Assembly: GCA_016617785.1 (NCBI GenBank)
Contig: JADILM010000003.1
Span: 2,108,001-2,172,000, forward strand
Length of the DNA stretch: 64,000 bases
Direction: 5' to 3'
From: Sporobolomyces roseus
Lineage: Eukaryota; Basidiomycota; Microbotryomycetes; Sporidiobolales; Sporidiobolaceae
Positions 11,001 to 22,795 of the stretch are shown in pieces; position 1 is the first letter of the stretch, and each line of letters opens with the position of its first letter. A model generated the notes under the pieces. It saw only the letters and a program-made list of their open reading frames with translations. It was not told the origin of the DNA and searched no databases. Both the position numbers and the translations under genes were made by a program.

Positions 11001-14000
11001 GCTCGAGTTCGGGAAGAAGGAACGGCGGAAGGCAGTCGAGGGGAAAGAGCGAGTTGAGCGTTCGGACTTGCCGACAACTGCGAGTTCGCATCCTCGGGGA
11101 GAACCATGGGAGAGAGAAGACCTTGATTCTGTGATGAGGAACGACGAAGATTCTGTGCAGGTCGAGGAAGTTCGAGGTGATCCATTCCTCGCGGCGAGTC
11201 ATCGGAAGGAGGCAGAGGTTGAAGTTGAGGAGAGTCGAAGGGAAGAGTAGCGTTCTGTTCTGCTCGTTCTTTCTCTTGAGCGGCGTAGATTGCTTCACTT
11301 GCCTTTGATTCCCATTCTTGTCGAACCTTCTCAGCGTAAAGGATCGTGTTTCGAAGTCGATTGACACTATTGAGTTTGAATCGAATGCATTCCTCGGTGT
11401 CCGAGAGTAGTCGAACTAGTGCTGCATCGTCGACTCGAGGTCGCTGCCAATGTAGGATCGCAGCGAGATTCGATTCAGACTGTAGAATTCCGGATATTTC
11501 TCAGTTTCGCAAAATCAGGAGAGACTGAAGGGAACATTGACTTACGCGAGGACTAAGAAGACGTTGATCTTGGATAGGTATGTCACCGCTCTCGTCGGTG
11601 GTGGAAGGAGTTGAGATCGAGAGAGCGGTGTCGACGATATCTCGAACGTGATCAAAGATGCGATGTTGGCTTCGCTCTCTAGGCTTTGACTTCTGATCCG
11701 GAGAGCCTTCCTCGTGCTGAGATGCCGTCGGACTCGAAAGGAGAGACAGGTCGAGAGGAATCCCTCTGTACTCTGGAGCTTCTCCATCATCTTGAGTGTG
11801 ATCCGTTGCGATGACGAGTTCGCCGAGTGTACGAAGGAGGTCCTTGAGTCGATCGTTACATTCGCCAATGTCTCCTTCGAGTCGATGGACTTCGTTGCAG
11901 GTTTCGTTGTGCTTCTCGAAGAACCAGGCTGGAGTCGGACGTTCGCAAATTCGGCACAAGATCGGTTCGAGGTTGATACGGGCGCCAGGGGCGAGGAAGA
12001 CTCCAGGATCACTACTTGAGCGACGGTGGAAGGTGTCGAGACCGAATCGAGCGAGAGATTGATGGGCTTGAGCCGCAGTTTCGGAGAAGGGTGCTGGTCG
12101 AATTACCCACATCGTGTGAGATGCGCTACCGCTGAGACCGTCGAGCATGAGCATTCCTTTACCCTCCATAGCCTCGTACAGATCCTCCGGTGCCTCCTCA
12201 TCGTCTTGCGAAGCTTGGGAAGATGAAGCGACTCTGAGGCGGAAACTGACTTCGACTGTGTGAGAATCGTCGGCTTCGAGTTGTCGAGTAGCTTCAGCAA
12301 AGACTGCAGCATCGTCGGGGAAGAGGAAGTCGGAGATGGGAGTGTCGAGACATTCGTCGGGATCGACTCTGCGAAAGTGGTAAAGAGGTCAGCCTTTGAA
12401 AGGAAAAGTAAGAAGATCAAAGAGAAGACGCTGCGTACCCAACGAGATCTTGCCATGCAGAGCTGAGGTATTGGAAGAGTTGACCATCGAGCGAGAGTTC
12501 CATAAGAAGGGTTTGAGAGGTGATCGCTTCGACAGCTTGTTTGAGTTCTTCCGCTCGATTCTTCGTATCTTCAGGAACATTCGCGGCAGTCGGATGTCGA
12601 GATCGAGTGCTACGAGCGTCGGCGGTATCGTCAGGTAATCCGAGGTCGATTCCGAGAGGTGACCAACGAGGAGGTTGAAGACCAGAATTCGGCGAGAGGG
12701 CAGGAACAGATAGCGTGTCGCCGCGAGCACGAATCTCTGGAGAGTCTTCGGCGTTGCCTCCCTTCGAGATGAACAAGATCGGCTCGGCGTCTTCGTTGTC
12801 TCCGTCGTCGAAACTCCAGAACCCTTTCTCCGCTTCCCACCATTCCACAACTCGACTCAATCCAGCAACCGCGAGCAACAGCTGAACGTACCATCCTCGG
12901 CAGGGTAGTTCAGGGTTCTCGTTCCATGCTTCACCGATTTGCTGAACCTTGCCGATGTACTCGGCGCAAGAACCAGGTCGAGCCGTGAGTTTGCTGATGG
13001 GAGTGTCGAGAATTTCGGTAGCGACCGTGATGATCTCTTGTAGGATAACGATGAAGGCACCTTCGGCGAGTTTCGAATTGGCAGAGAGGAGGAAACCTGC
13101 TGCAGGAGATCGTTGACCGCTTGCTCGACGTAGACCAGGAGGCATGGGAGAACGAGAGCGAGAGTTTGATCGAGAGCTGTTGTTTGAGCTTGTCTTTGAT
13201 CTCGAGGTTGATTCTTCGCGAGGTACGCTCGTGAGATGACGATGACGGGGGACGAGAGAAGTTCGACGAGGAGAACCGGATCTTGCTCGACTGTCCATTG
13301 AGCGTCTTTGTTTGCCGCCTGAGCCATCGGAGGTTGCGCTGAGGTGAGAAGGTTTCAGACGAGATGGAGGTCGTCTCGTACCGCTTCCTCCATCCGAATC
13401 GGTGTAGACCACATCCTCGACAGTTCGATCTTGGTCGTTCTCGGCGACTGCTTCTCCTTCTGATTCGACATCTGGACTCGAAGTGTATCCTCCAGCGAGA
13501 TCGTCTTGAACCAATTCTCCGAAACGACCTTCGTCGAAACCGATGGGAGGTACTGGAGTTCCGATATCTTGCTGAAGATCCTTCTCGACGAAAGTTGAGA
13601 TACCCTCGATGATCCTCCGTAATTCGTTATCGCAACTCTCCTTCGCACTTGCGAGACGTTGACGAATCTGACTTCGAACCGTGTGCATCGAGAAACCTTG
13701 TCTCTCGACCACCTTCTTCTCCTTCTCTTGCTCCTTCGTCGTGAGGGAAGATGGTAGCTTGTTAGGCATCGTGACTTGTCGTTGTCGAACGGGGAAGTGA
13801 GAGGCAGTAGGGACGAGAGCTGGAGTGCGATCCCACATTGGTGATTCGGAGGGAGAGAAACCGGGAGATTCGGCAGTTCCAGCTTGAGGGATAGGAACGC
13901 CGTGAGAGATGTGTTCGGGTGCGGATCTAGGACCAGTAGCGGAAACGTCGGCGGCGGGAGGAGATAGTCCGAAGATTTCGTTTGCTTTCGGAGAGTCGCT

Positions 14001-17000
14001 CGAATCGCTGTAAGGGGAGATCTTCCGTGGCAGGTAAGCCTGTTGCGGTTGCGTCGGTTGTTGGACCATCGTACTGAAGGAAGGGCCGAGTTTGAGCGAG
14101 AGATTTGGATTCCTCCAGGACTTGGTCGTTCCACTGTCGCTCTCTTGCTCCGAACCAGATGAAATCGTACGACCTCGATCGGAAGAAGGTGGTCGGAGTC
14201 GTCCAGCAGATTCTGAGCGTGCGGCAGGAGCGAGAGCACCCATAGGAACGAGAGTTGGGCCAAAAGCGGGAGAGGTCGAAGTCGTGACTCGGGGGAGGAG
14301 GTCTTGTGCCGACGCGACAGAACGAAGACCAGGAGTGTCGGGACTCATCGGTCGAACGTATTGTGAGGAAGTTCGAGAAGTGGTAGGTCCGATTGAAGAA
14401 GCTGGCATAATGAGGTTGCCAGGTTGATCGATCGAAGTTCGACGATGACGAGGTCCTCTTTCATCTTCTGCTCCAGCGAAACTCGTTCGAACCGCACTCC
14501 ACCATGCATCGATCTTGTTACCAAGCTTTGCAAAGTTCCGTTTCCGCTTCATTCCTGGTGAACCGACATGAGATCCTCCACTATTCGAATTCGAGGTCGA
14601 AGGTTTGAGCGAAGAGAAGTCGTAGGAAGATTGATCTCCAGGGGAGAGAGGAGTCGCAGTTGTGGCCGGGTGAAAGAAAACGGGAGAAGTGGAGGAAGAA
14701 GAAGCGGTGAGAGGGAAGAAGGGACTCGAATAGGAAACGCCGGGAGTGAGGAATGGTCGAGGTTCGAGATCGCGGCGATTCATGCTTGCAGTTGTCGCTT
14801 CGAAAGGATTGAACTCGGTAGCTATTCAAGCGATGAGATAGTAAGCGAACGCTCGGGAAGGCAGATAGAGAAACAAGAAAACGCACTGGTAGCTTTCGCT
14901 TTGCCTTTCTGAGCTGCCGCGAGAGCAGGTTCTGCAGGTCGACTCGATTCACTCCTCCTATCCGACATCTCACTTCTCGTTGGAGATCCTTCCTTCTTCG
15001 AGACTTCAGCTTCTTTCCCAGTCTCTTCCTTCCTTTCTTTTTCTTTCTCTTTCCCTTTCCCGATTCCTGATTCTGCCGGTTTCACTACTCCATCTGCCCT
15101 CAACTTCGCTTCCTTCATCTTCCTGTACTCGTCTAGCCAATCAACCCATTCAATCTCTTTCGGTGGTGCTCCAGTCCACTGCTCAGGTTCCGCTTCGTCA
15201 TCTCCTCCATCCTCCGTTTGTTCTCCCAACGTCGAGTTGTTCCTTCCACCTGCAAGTGACCAACTCCTGAGCCCACTTCCTCCCGGATCAGCTGCTGGAG
15301 ATGCTGGTCTCCACTTTCTGACTTTGGCATTCCGAGTCGAAAGGATGATTTGGGCGTACTCGTCGGTTCCGTCGTTCGAACCAGTAGGAGCGATCGAGAG
15401 ACGATGATTCGAAAGTCGAGAAGGAGGACCGGTCATGCCTGAAATTGATGCCGAAGTTCGATGTCCTCCTTTCGGTGCAGAGGAAGAGTAGGAATCGGAA
15501 GCAGTTCGAGGATGTAAAGTCGATTTACGAGGAGATTCAGCAGGCATGAAAGAAGGTGAAACTCCGAGACCTTGTTGAGCGGCGGAACGAGGCGAGATTG
15601 GTTCGTCTGAAGGTAGAGCAGATCGGAAGAGGTCTTGTCGGAGAGATTTCGGAGGTCCACCTCCAGACATGCTCTTCGAACGAGATCGAGTCATGCCTGG
15701 CGATGAGGCTTGGAAGGGGAAGAGGGGAGAGAAGGCGGAAGTAGCGGGTGTCGAGGGAGTATTGACTGAAGAAGGGGATCCTCCGAATGCGGAGAGCTTC
15801 TCGCGACTGCTCTGTCGAGACGCACGTCTCGAACCTTCCCTCGAATGAGATTGCGAAGTCAAAGCGGATCGACCTTCGGAAGGTGAGGAAGTGCCAGAAC
15901 CAGAGGCTGGGGAAGGTGCTCGAGTAGCTGTAGGAGTTTTCGGGAGTTTGAGATCGACGGGTGAACCAGCATGAAATGTTCGAGATGCCATGGAGGAGAG
16001 TCCGGCGAAAGAATCGGGTCCAGTGTAGCTCGAGGAGAGGGAACCTTGTCGGAAATCGAGAGCGCTTCGAACTGATTCTGGCACTCGTTGAAGTTTGATC
16101 GATTCCGAAGGAGGAGGAGCAGCAGGGAAAGGGGCAGGAATAGGGATCGGTAAGGGATTTGTAAAGGTCATCGAAGTACGAGGTGTGTTTCGAGCTGCTC
16201 CAGTCGGTGAACCAGGTTGAAAGTATCTTGGCGGTGACGCGAGGTTGATAGATGCGCGACGAGAGACGGTAGATGGAGAGACGCTGAGATTGGTCGATGC
16301 CGAGGGAGAAGGGGGAGAAGCGGACATGGACGAAATCGAATTGCTCGAAAGGGTGCTGCTTCTGGTCGGTGTGCTGTTCATCGAGTAGACTCCACTACTC
16401 GAACCTCCTCCTATTCCTCCGCTTAACATTGACCTCGACGTATCGACTCCCAATCCCGCCAACGCACTCATGTCTCCTCTAGATCGACGTTTGTTGGCTG
16501 AAGCTGCTGCATCGTCCGCTGCCGAGATTGCTTGACTCAATCCACTTGCACGACCGAGTGAGCGTACTCGAGGCGCTCTCGCCGTACGAGATGGATCTCC
16601 TTCCAGAGGGGAAGTTGGCGAGTTTCGTCGACGAGGAGCGTTGATTGGTCGAGGGGTCAGACTAGGTTCGAGGCCGAGAGTATTGATATCAGGTAGAGGA
16701 ATGGTCGAAGCTGGTGGCGAGAGCTCGAGATCTAGATTCGACAAGAGCGTTAGTCGAAGTCATGTTCTGCGACGAAAGAAAGAGTTTAATTCAAACTCAC
16801 CACCGAAAGGAGCGGAAGCGTCTCGAGATGCTGCAGTCCCCGTTCGAGCAACTCCTGCCCAATTACCTTCTGCATCAACGAGAGCAGTGCCATCGTCTCC
16901 ACTCTCTGCGTCTCCATCGTCTCCTCGATGTTGATCGTGATCTTCGTCTGGACCTGAAGCTTGAGCGAGAGGAGAAGGGAAGAGGGGTGTCGTACTGAGT

Positions 17001-17620
17001 CGGACTGATGCTGGAGGTAGAGAGGTAGATACAGAGATGGGAAGCGAGGAAGAAGGAGGAATGGAAATCGCGTGTGGGGAGGAACCGGAGAGCATGAAAG
17101 GATTGCTCGAGATCACGCCGGTTGGTACAAAGTCTTGAGAGGTCGGTCCGAAGCCTCTCTTGATCGAACTCCCACTCGAGTTGGTCGGTGAAGGAGATGA
17201 ACTACTGGGCATTCCCGATGCCTCTTTTTCACCATGTCCATCCTGACTCATGCACTCCTCACCGCTCTCGTCGTAAGATGTAGCGTCCGTAGTTGTAGAT
17301 ACGTTGGAGGAGAATGAACTCTGTCTTCGACGGTGTTTGGCGGAACTTGCCGAACTTAGTGGAGAGGATGAAACTTGTTGAAGACTGCCAAGGTTCGAGA
17401 GTCGACGAGAAGGTGAAGCGGTAGTAGGAGACCTTGAAGGTACTTTCTGTGAAGTCGCGCGAACGCTGTGTGGAGGTGATGATCCTGGAGAGCTAGTCGA
17501 ACTTGACCTTCGAGTCTCGGGGGACGAGGCAGAACCAGGATCCTATCACAGAGGGAGAGACGTAAGCTAGATCATCCATGCCATCTCGTAGACACTAATC
17601 GGACTCACGCTGTTGGACAT
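8096..17620 (-). CDS. RIM15: Rim15-type AGC protein kinase with PAS, zinc finger and receiver domains
   Basis: The start is MSNS at 17620, then an intron, then a Ser/Pro/Thr-rich disordered N-terminal half of well over 1,000 residues (17.5-13 kb). A PAS-like segment follows ([17 protein letters not shown], then [19 protein letters not shown], about 12.3-12.5 kb). A Rim15 zinc finger comes next ([18 protein letters not shown], then ETC, about 11.95 kb). The AGC kinase domain shows [16 protein letters not shown], a [20 protein letters not shown] catalytic/DFG region, a long Ser-rich insert before GTPDYLAPE, and an AGC tail ([11 protein letters not shown]). The C-terminal receiver retains the phospho-acceptor Asp in DVLFLD and the Lys in LSKP. 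In yeast, Rim15 integrates TORC1, PKA and Pho80-Pho85 signals for quiescence entry. Exon junctions such as [14 protein letters not shown] at about 14.8 kb show this is one gene. The product is about 2,800 residues, long for the family. Confidence 0.93.
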
Positions 17621-19098
17621 AAGCCAACTAGCTCTTCTAGTTTGTTTCCTCCTTCAAAGAACGTCAGGGGGACGAGGTCGACTTGAGATTGATTCGTGTT
17701 GATCTGACTGATAGTGTAGAGATTTGTACAGATGGGCGAGTCTAGAGGAGCCGACTGGCGGTTAAGTAGGAGGAGAGGTGAAAGGGTAAAGTCGAGTCGG
17801 GATTTTGGGTGGGAGAGAAAGTAAATTTCGCTAGTTCGCTTTGCTTGAATTTGAGGTGGTTGTTACTCTGACTATGTCTCTCTGAAGTAGGTGTACAGCG
17901 GAACTCTACAAGGAGTCGATTCTTTCTCTATCTCGCAATCGTTTCGCAAAGTTTCGCGTTTGCAACGACTGCGAAGTGCTATCTTTGTGATGACAAGTAC
18001 AGACTATGCTCTGACAGTGACGAGAGCTTTGAGCCCTCACCCTCGACTGAACTCGAAAGAAAGAAAGAAAGAGAGAGAGTGTGCAAAGCGAAGGAAAGGA
18101 AGGAAAAAAGTGAAAACTTCGCATTCTTCGCGACCTTCTCTTGTCTCAAACGACTCTTCGAACAGTTCTTCGAACACGGATCCTTGACGAGGAGCGAAGT
18201 GAAAAGGGTTTGAGAACGTTGAGGGAAGGAAGAAAAGACGGTTAAAAGGGAGTTTTCGTTCGCTGAAGGGGTCCAACTCCATTGAAGACTATACAAGCAA
18301 TGGAAGTATGCAACCGTCATCGAACAGCTATGTACTTTACGAGCTGCGACAAGTTCGTTGAAGGGATCATTGATCGTCAAATTGTTTTCACTCTTTCGTG
18401 CGGAACGTCCCAATCTATCGCGGGAATCGCACGACCGTCTAGAGCGGATCAGCAGAACGTACTAGACGTCGGTATACTTTTATCAAGGCTAGCGGACCTG
18501 TGGCGAGAAGGGAGCTTCAGCTGAAAGGCCTGAGACGAACTTTGCGAAACTCTCGCTGTTCCTTTGGAGAGCTCGAAGTGTCCAGTAGAGTTTGGTTCTG
18601 CCGAGGATCTGAGAGGTCGTCTGACTTCGGCAATCACTCGTACCTGGTCAATTTGAAGCTAGCGTGCGAGCTACAACCGAGATGACTTGCGAAAAAGACT
18701 CAGATCTGGTGACCTCTGGTTTTCGTCAAGATTCCTGCGACACTTTGCGCTACGCTTTTGTCGATTGAGGAGAAAGCTCCCCACCCTCTTGCACACATCT
18801 CACATAGCTCAGATACGTTAGTTGAACGGAGGATTTGGCTGAAAGTCTGCGAGATCGATAGAATTCGAAGAGAGAAGTGTCTGACTCTGCTCTCGAATTG
18901 ACCTTGTCTTGATTCGCGTGCTCAAGGGTCTGATCGACGAATACAGAACACCTTTAGACAAACGCTTGAGAGGAAAGGGAAGCTTGAGCTCAACCTTCGC
19001 AGAGTCGAAGGGCAGAGATTGCGAGCAAAGGATGGATATGATATCAAATAAGATGCATAAGCTATATGATACTTGTACAAGGGGTATAAACACGACGA
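17621..19098. promoter_or_regulatory. Long upstream region of RIM15
   Basis: This 1,478-bp region separates the RIM15 start from the stop of the second MFS gene; both are on the minus strand. It is the longest gene-free gap in the left half and presumably holds the RIM15 promoter and a long 5' untranslated region. Only short, compositionally biased ORFs occur. I see no conserved protein or RNA gene. Confidence 0.5.
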
Positions 19099-21313
19099 TC
19101 AATCCTCCTTGTTCCCGAATTTCGAACCTTTACGATCTGTTTCGTAAAACGAGCTCAGCGAGATATCTTGTAAAGCTGAGGGTGATGACTTACACTTGTG
19201 ACCATGCTTGTAGAAGAGATAAGGGAAGGGTACAATCGCTAGGCAAAGGAATGCAGCGAGCGTGAGACTCCAGTTGTTTCCGAGCTTTCGAAACATGGCG
19301 GTCGTGAAGAGAGGGAAAGCTGCTGCGAAGCAAGACCTCGTTGCACTGTTGGCAGCCATAGCTGAGGCCGCGGCAGGTCGATAGGCGTCGACTGTAACGG
19401 GAGATGAACGAATTAGCGGGATCAGCGGACGTTTCTCGAAACAGAAGACGACGAGGACGACAATGACTGACCAAGATATATGAAGACACTTTGATAGCTG
19501 AAGAGCATACCCGTTCCGAAGAAGATGGTGAAGAACATGGGTACAGCCCAGTGGACTTGAGGGAGCGCCGTCCAAGCGAATCCGAATAGGCTAAGGCAAC
19601 AGAGGATAGCGCCGACGATGCCTCGACGAAGGTGATATTCTGGAGGGGGTCGCCGTCCCAAGCTTCGTATCTTATTCGAATATGCCCTACGACCTTACAG
19701 AACGTTAGCTGTCGTTTCAAGCTGATTTCTTCGAAATTGTGAACTGACCTTTCCCAGAGAGGTTGACAGATCCACCCTATGAGAATACCAATCCCAAGAG
19801 GCACGTATGAGAGACCGACGAATTGCATCTCGACTATCGAAGAACGGGAAATCAGCTCCTTGCATCGCGATTCAGCGCAAAAAATAAGCTCACATCCATA
19901 AGTTCCGGAGTAGACAATCCCAAATGCCGTAAAGAACATATATAGGATCCCGAGAAGCAGTGCTGTCCAGGTACAAAGCGCGAGGGCCATCGGTTCAGTT
20001 GCGAGGAGTTCTGTTTTAGCAGACACGATCTTCATCAGTTTCGTCGAATGTGGAGAAGAGAGAGCAGGCTGACCGAAAGGTTGTGTACAGGACGTCTTGA
20101 GAACGCTAGCGATAGATCGTTCGTCGAGTTCGATCGGAGCCTGAAAAAGGAAAAGTCAGCGAAAGTCGACTATGTAAAACGGAGACTTCTCACCTTGACA
20201 TCGGTGCGACCAGCTTTCCGCAGTTTCTTCGCTTGCTTCTTGAGTACGACGGGCAAGAAGGTCTCGGGAACGAGGACGACGAGAGCGATGAGCTCGACGA
20301 CTCCCCATCCAATGAGAGCAAACCAGGTTATCCGCCAGTTCGCATGTTGATTGATGAAGCCTGATATGATCGGGCCAGTCGCAGGTCCGAGGAACGTAGA
20401 GGCCGAGAAGCAAGTCATCGGTGCACCAACCTTCGTAGCACAACATCCAAGGTCAGTCACATACGGGAGACAGCGCAACGAGAGAGACGTACCTCAGCAG
20501 GGCGGAAGACGTCTACGACGGTACCACCTGCAACGCTCAAAAAGGCTGCACCTCCTGCACCTGCAAAGAATCGACACACAAGTAACGTCTCGATGTTCTG
20601 ACTAGCGGCGACTCCTCCTTGGAAAGCGAGGAAACAGAAGAAACCGACGAAGTAGATCGGAGATCGACCGTACCATTGCGATAGGGGTGCGACGACGAGA
20701 GGGAAGAGACCTAAGCTCAGGACGAACAGCGATAGGCCCAGAGTAGCGACTTCTTGCGAAACTTCGAATTCTCGTTCAACTTGAGGACTGTTAATCACCA
20801 CTACGTCAGCGGAACGTCTACAGCTGGACGTCGATGTGACTGACTAGGTGAAAGCGATCATCGAGGAGCAGGAAGTAACGCTGCGAGGGATACACTACAA
20901 AGTTAGCGCAGACTCGACAAAGAACGAAGCAAAAAACAAGCTCTGCTCACCAGAACCCGCAACTACTGATGACTGCCACGATAGTCCATCTCTTCAGTAG
21001 AGTCATATTGAGAGGACTGCGGGATCTGGAAGTCAGCAAGTAGAGAAAGGCGAGGAATATGGTCTGCGAAAGGGATATCTCACTTCAGAGGATCGTCGGG
21101 ACCTTTAAGCCGTAACAGCGGAACCCCATTCTCGATAGCTATACCGTCCTCGTCCCTCTCCAGCGGTCGCTCATCCTCTGCTTCCATCGCTGGACCCTCT
21201 GTAGGACTCCCCTTTTCAACTTCGGAACTGCTTCTTCCCCCCTTTTCGACATCAGCCGAGGGGTCTGCTGTTGTCCTCCCACTACTCGCTGAAGCTTCTG
21301 ACCGAGAATCCAT
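19099..21313 (-). CDS. MFS transporter, DHA1 drug/H+ antiporter family
   Basis: The start is MDSRSEASASSG at 21313, with a charged cytoplasmic N-terminus ending in the DHA1-typical GPDDPLK before the first helix. Following exons give PLNMTLLKRWTIVAVISSC, YPQVEREFEVSQEVATLGLS and FVLSLGLFPLVVAPLSQWYGR (motif A region). They continue with RFFAGAGGAAFLSVAGGTVVD, a GPATGPIISGFI motif C stretch and the second-half helices. The last intron starts at 19192, giving the ending LFYKHGHKYRKGSKFG and a stop at 19099. At least eight exons are visible. Twelve helices are expected in the plasma membrane. DHA1 carriers export azoles, polyamines and other toxic compounds; the substrate is not predictable. No clustering with biosynthetic enzymes was seen. 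Confidence 0.9.
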
Positions 21314-21857
21314 CTACGGGAGGTCTCGCTATTGAGTCTGGATGCTGCCGAAAGAAGTGGAGGTGAAGTTTTGGCGGGGAGAAGGCGGTCGTAGTACCTA
21401 GTTGCAGCAGATTGAATCGTGATCCGGGGCTGATGAGAGAGGCGAATGTGCGGTCTGTTGAGCTGTAGCAAAGAAAGTTGACTGAGCCAAATTTCAATCT
21501 CCTCCCTCTTCCCGGCTTGATCACCCGCGGCTAGTTAGGGATGGCTTCTTCCGCAAATGCAGCATCAGCGCAGTTCGCAAGGCAGTCACCTTGCGACACA
21601 GTCACTCGCAACGAGCATGCGTTGCGAGCGTAAGGCATAGCAAGGACCTCGTCGTCGATGCTCGACGTCGCGAAGCTGCAGCTCATCGCACGCTGAGGAC
21701 TTGTCTTCGACTCGACAGCGCCTCGTCCTCCTACCAGAGTGGCATCTGAGCAACCAACGCACCACGGAAAAAGCTGTTAAAAAGTGGATCATACATTATG
21801 AAAACAACAAGATTGCTCCCGAAAGCGCGGTGAAACCCTCTATACCCTCCAAGCGAT
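21314..21857. promoter_or_regulatory. Upstream region of the second MFS gene
   Basis: This 544-bp region lies between the MFS start and the CGR1 stop; both genes are on the minus strand. No coding sequence was recognised. Confidence 0.5.
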
Positions 21858-22508
21858 CTACTGGTTGACCTTCTTGCTTCGTCCCATGCGTTTCCTCATC
21901 CTGTAGAGCAGCAAAGGGGCATCAGTCTTGAGCGCTCAGAAACAAAATGCGAAATCTCGAATTCGAAACGTACCTTTGAAGCTTCTTCGCGCTCATCTAC
22001 GGTTACAGTAACAGAGGTATTAGCGACAGAGCCTCAGATTGATAAGAGAGGAACAGCAGTAGCGTACCCTCGATGCCATCTCTTCGTATCGTTTCTTCTC
22101 CGCTTCTTTATCCTTTCGCTCCTTCGTAGCCGCTCGTTTCCTCTCTGCTTCCGCCAACTTCTCATCCTTCATTTCTTTCTCCAGTTTCTTGACTGCCTCA
22201 TCCTTCTTCCTCTGTTCTTCCCTAGCTTTCCAAGTTTTGTCTAACTTCGCGCCGTCCTTCTTTCCCAACTGCGTTCGAGTCGTAGCTTTGTGATCTTGTT
22301 TCCACCACCTTCCACTGACCTACAATCGGAATGAGAGATTGGATCAGCGGTTTCTCGAGTGGGATCTTTTTTGAAAAAGGGGGAAACATACATTCTTGTA
22401 ATCTGTTGGTAGACCTGATTCTGTCTCTACTGCTCCCGAAGTTTTATTGAGATCTGCTGTCTTCCATTCAGGTTCGGGTCTTCCTTCCCAGACTGGTAGA
22501 GGAACCAT
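21858..22508 (-). CDS. CGR1: rRNA-processing protein CGR1
   Basis: This is a small, highly charged nucleolar protein acting in 60S pre-rRNA processing. The start MVPLPVWEGRPEPEW is at 22508. After an intron comes the family block VSGRWWKQDHKATTRTQL, then a Lys/Glu-rich coiled coil (KKLEKEMKDEKLAEAERKR and continuing). Short 3' exons end with MRKRMGRSKKVNQ at 21858. The conserved SGR.WK....KATTR core and the basic C-terminus are diagnostic of Cgr1. Four exons or so are needed. Nothing appears broken. It lies between NUP192 and the MFS gene in a minus-strand run. Confidence 0.9.
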
Positions 22509-22795
22509 TAGATTTCTAGAATTAAAAGTTTGATGAAGTGAGAGCTCGAAGGAGAGGCTTGAAGGCACTGTCGATAGGTCTAGGTGAATTTGTGGATGGT
22601 ACGGAGGGTTTGCGAATAGTCTAGCTGAGCGTAGTGAGTGGTAGCAAGTTGAGGTCGTCCTCTCTTTTTTTCTAGAGTCCAACAAGCTTTCTCAACTTTT
22701 CTCGCCTATTAGCTGGTATTCGTAGAGTACTATAGTTACGAAAGCTAGGAGCTATACTACACAAGAGATGGGGGGAATACGAAATTGACAAATTT

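Noticed and set aside
13355..14263. 302-codon minus-strand ORF within RIM15
   Set aside because: It is in a different frame from the RIM15 reading frame, which is supported by exon junctions on both sides. The peptide is low-complexity.
17891..18685. Several 60-140 codon ORFs upstream of RIM15
   Set aside because: They overlap one another on both strands, are compositionally biased and show no motif or splice signals. Treated as noncoding.
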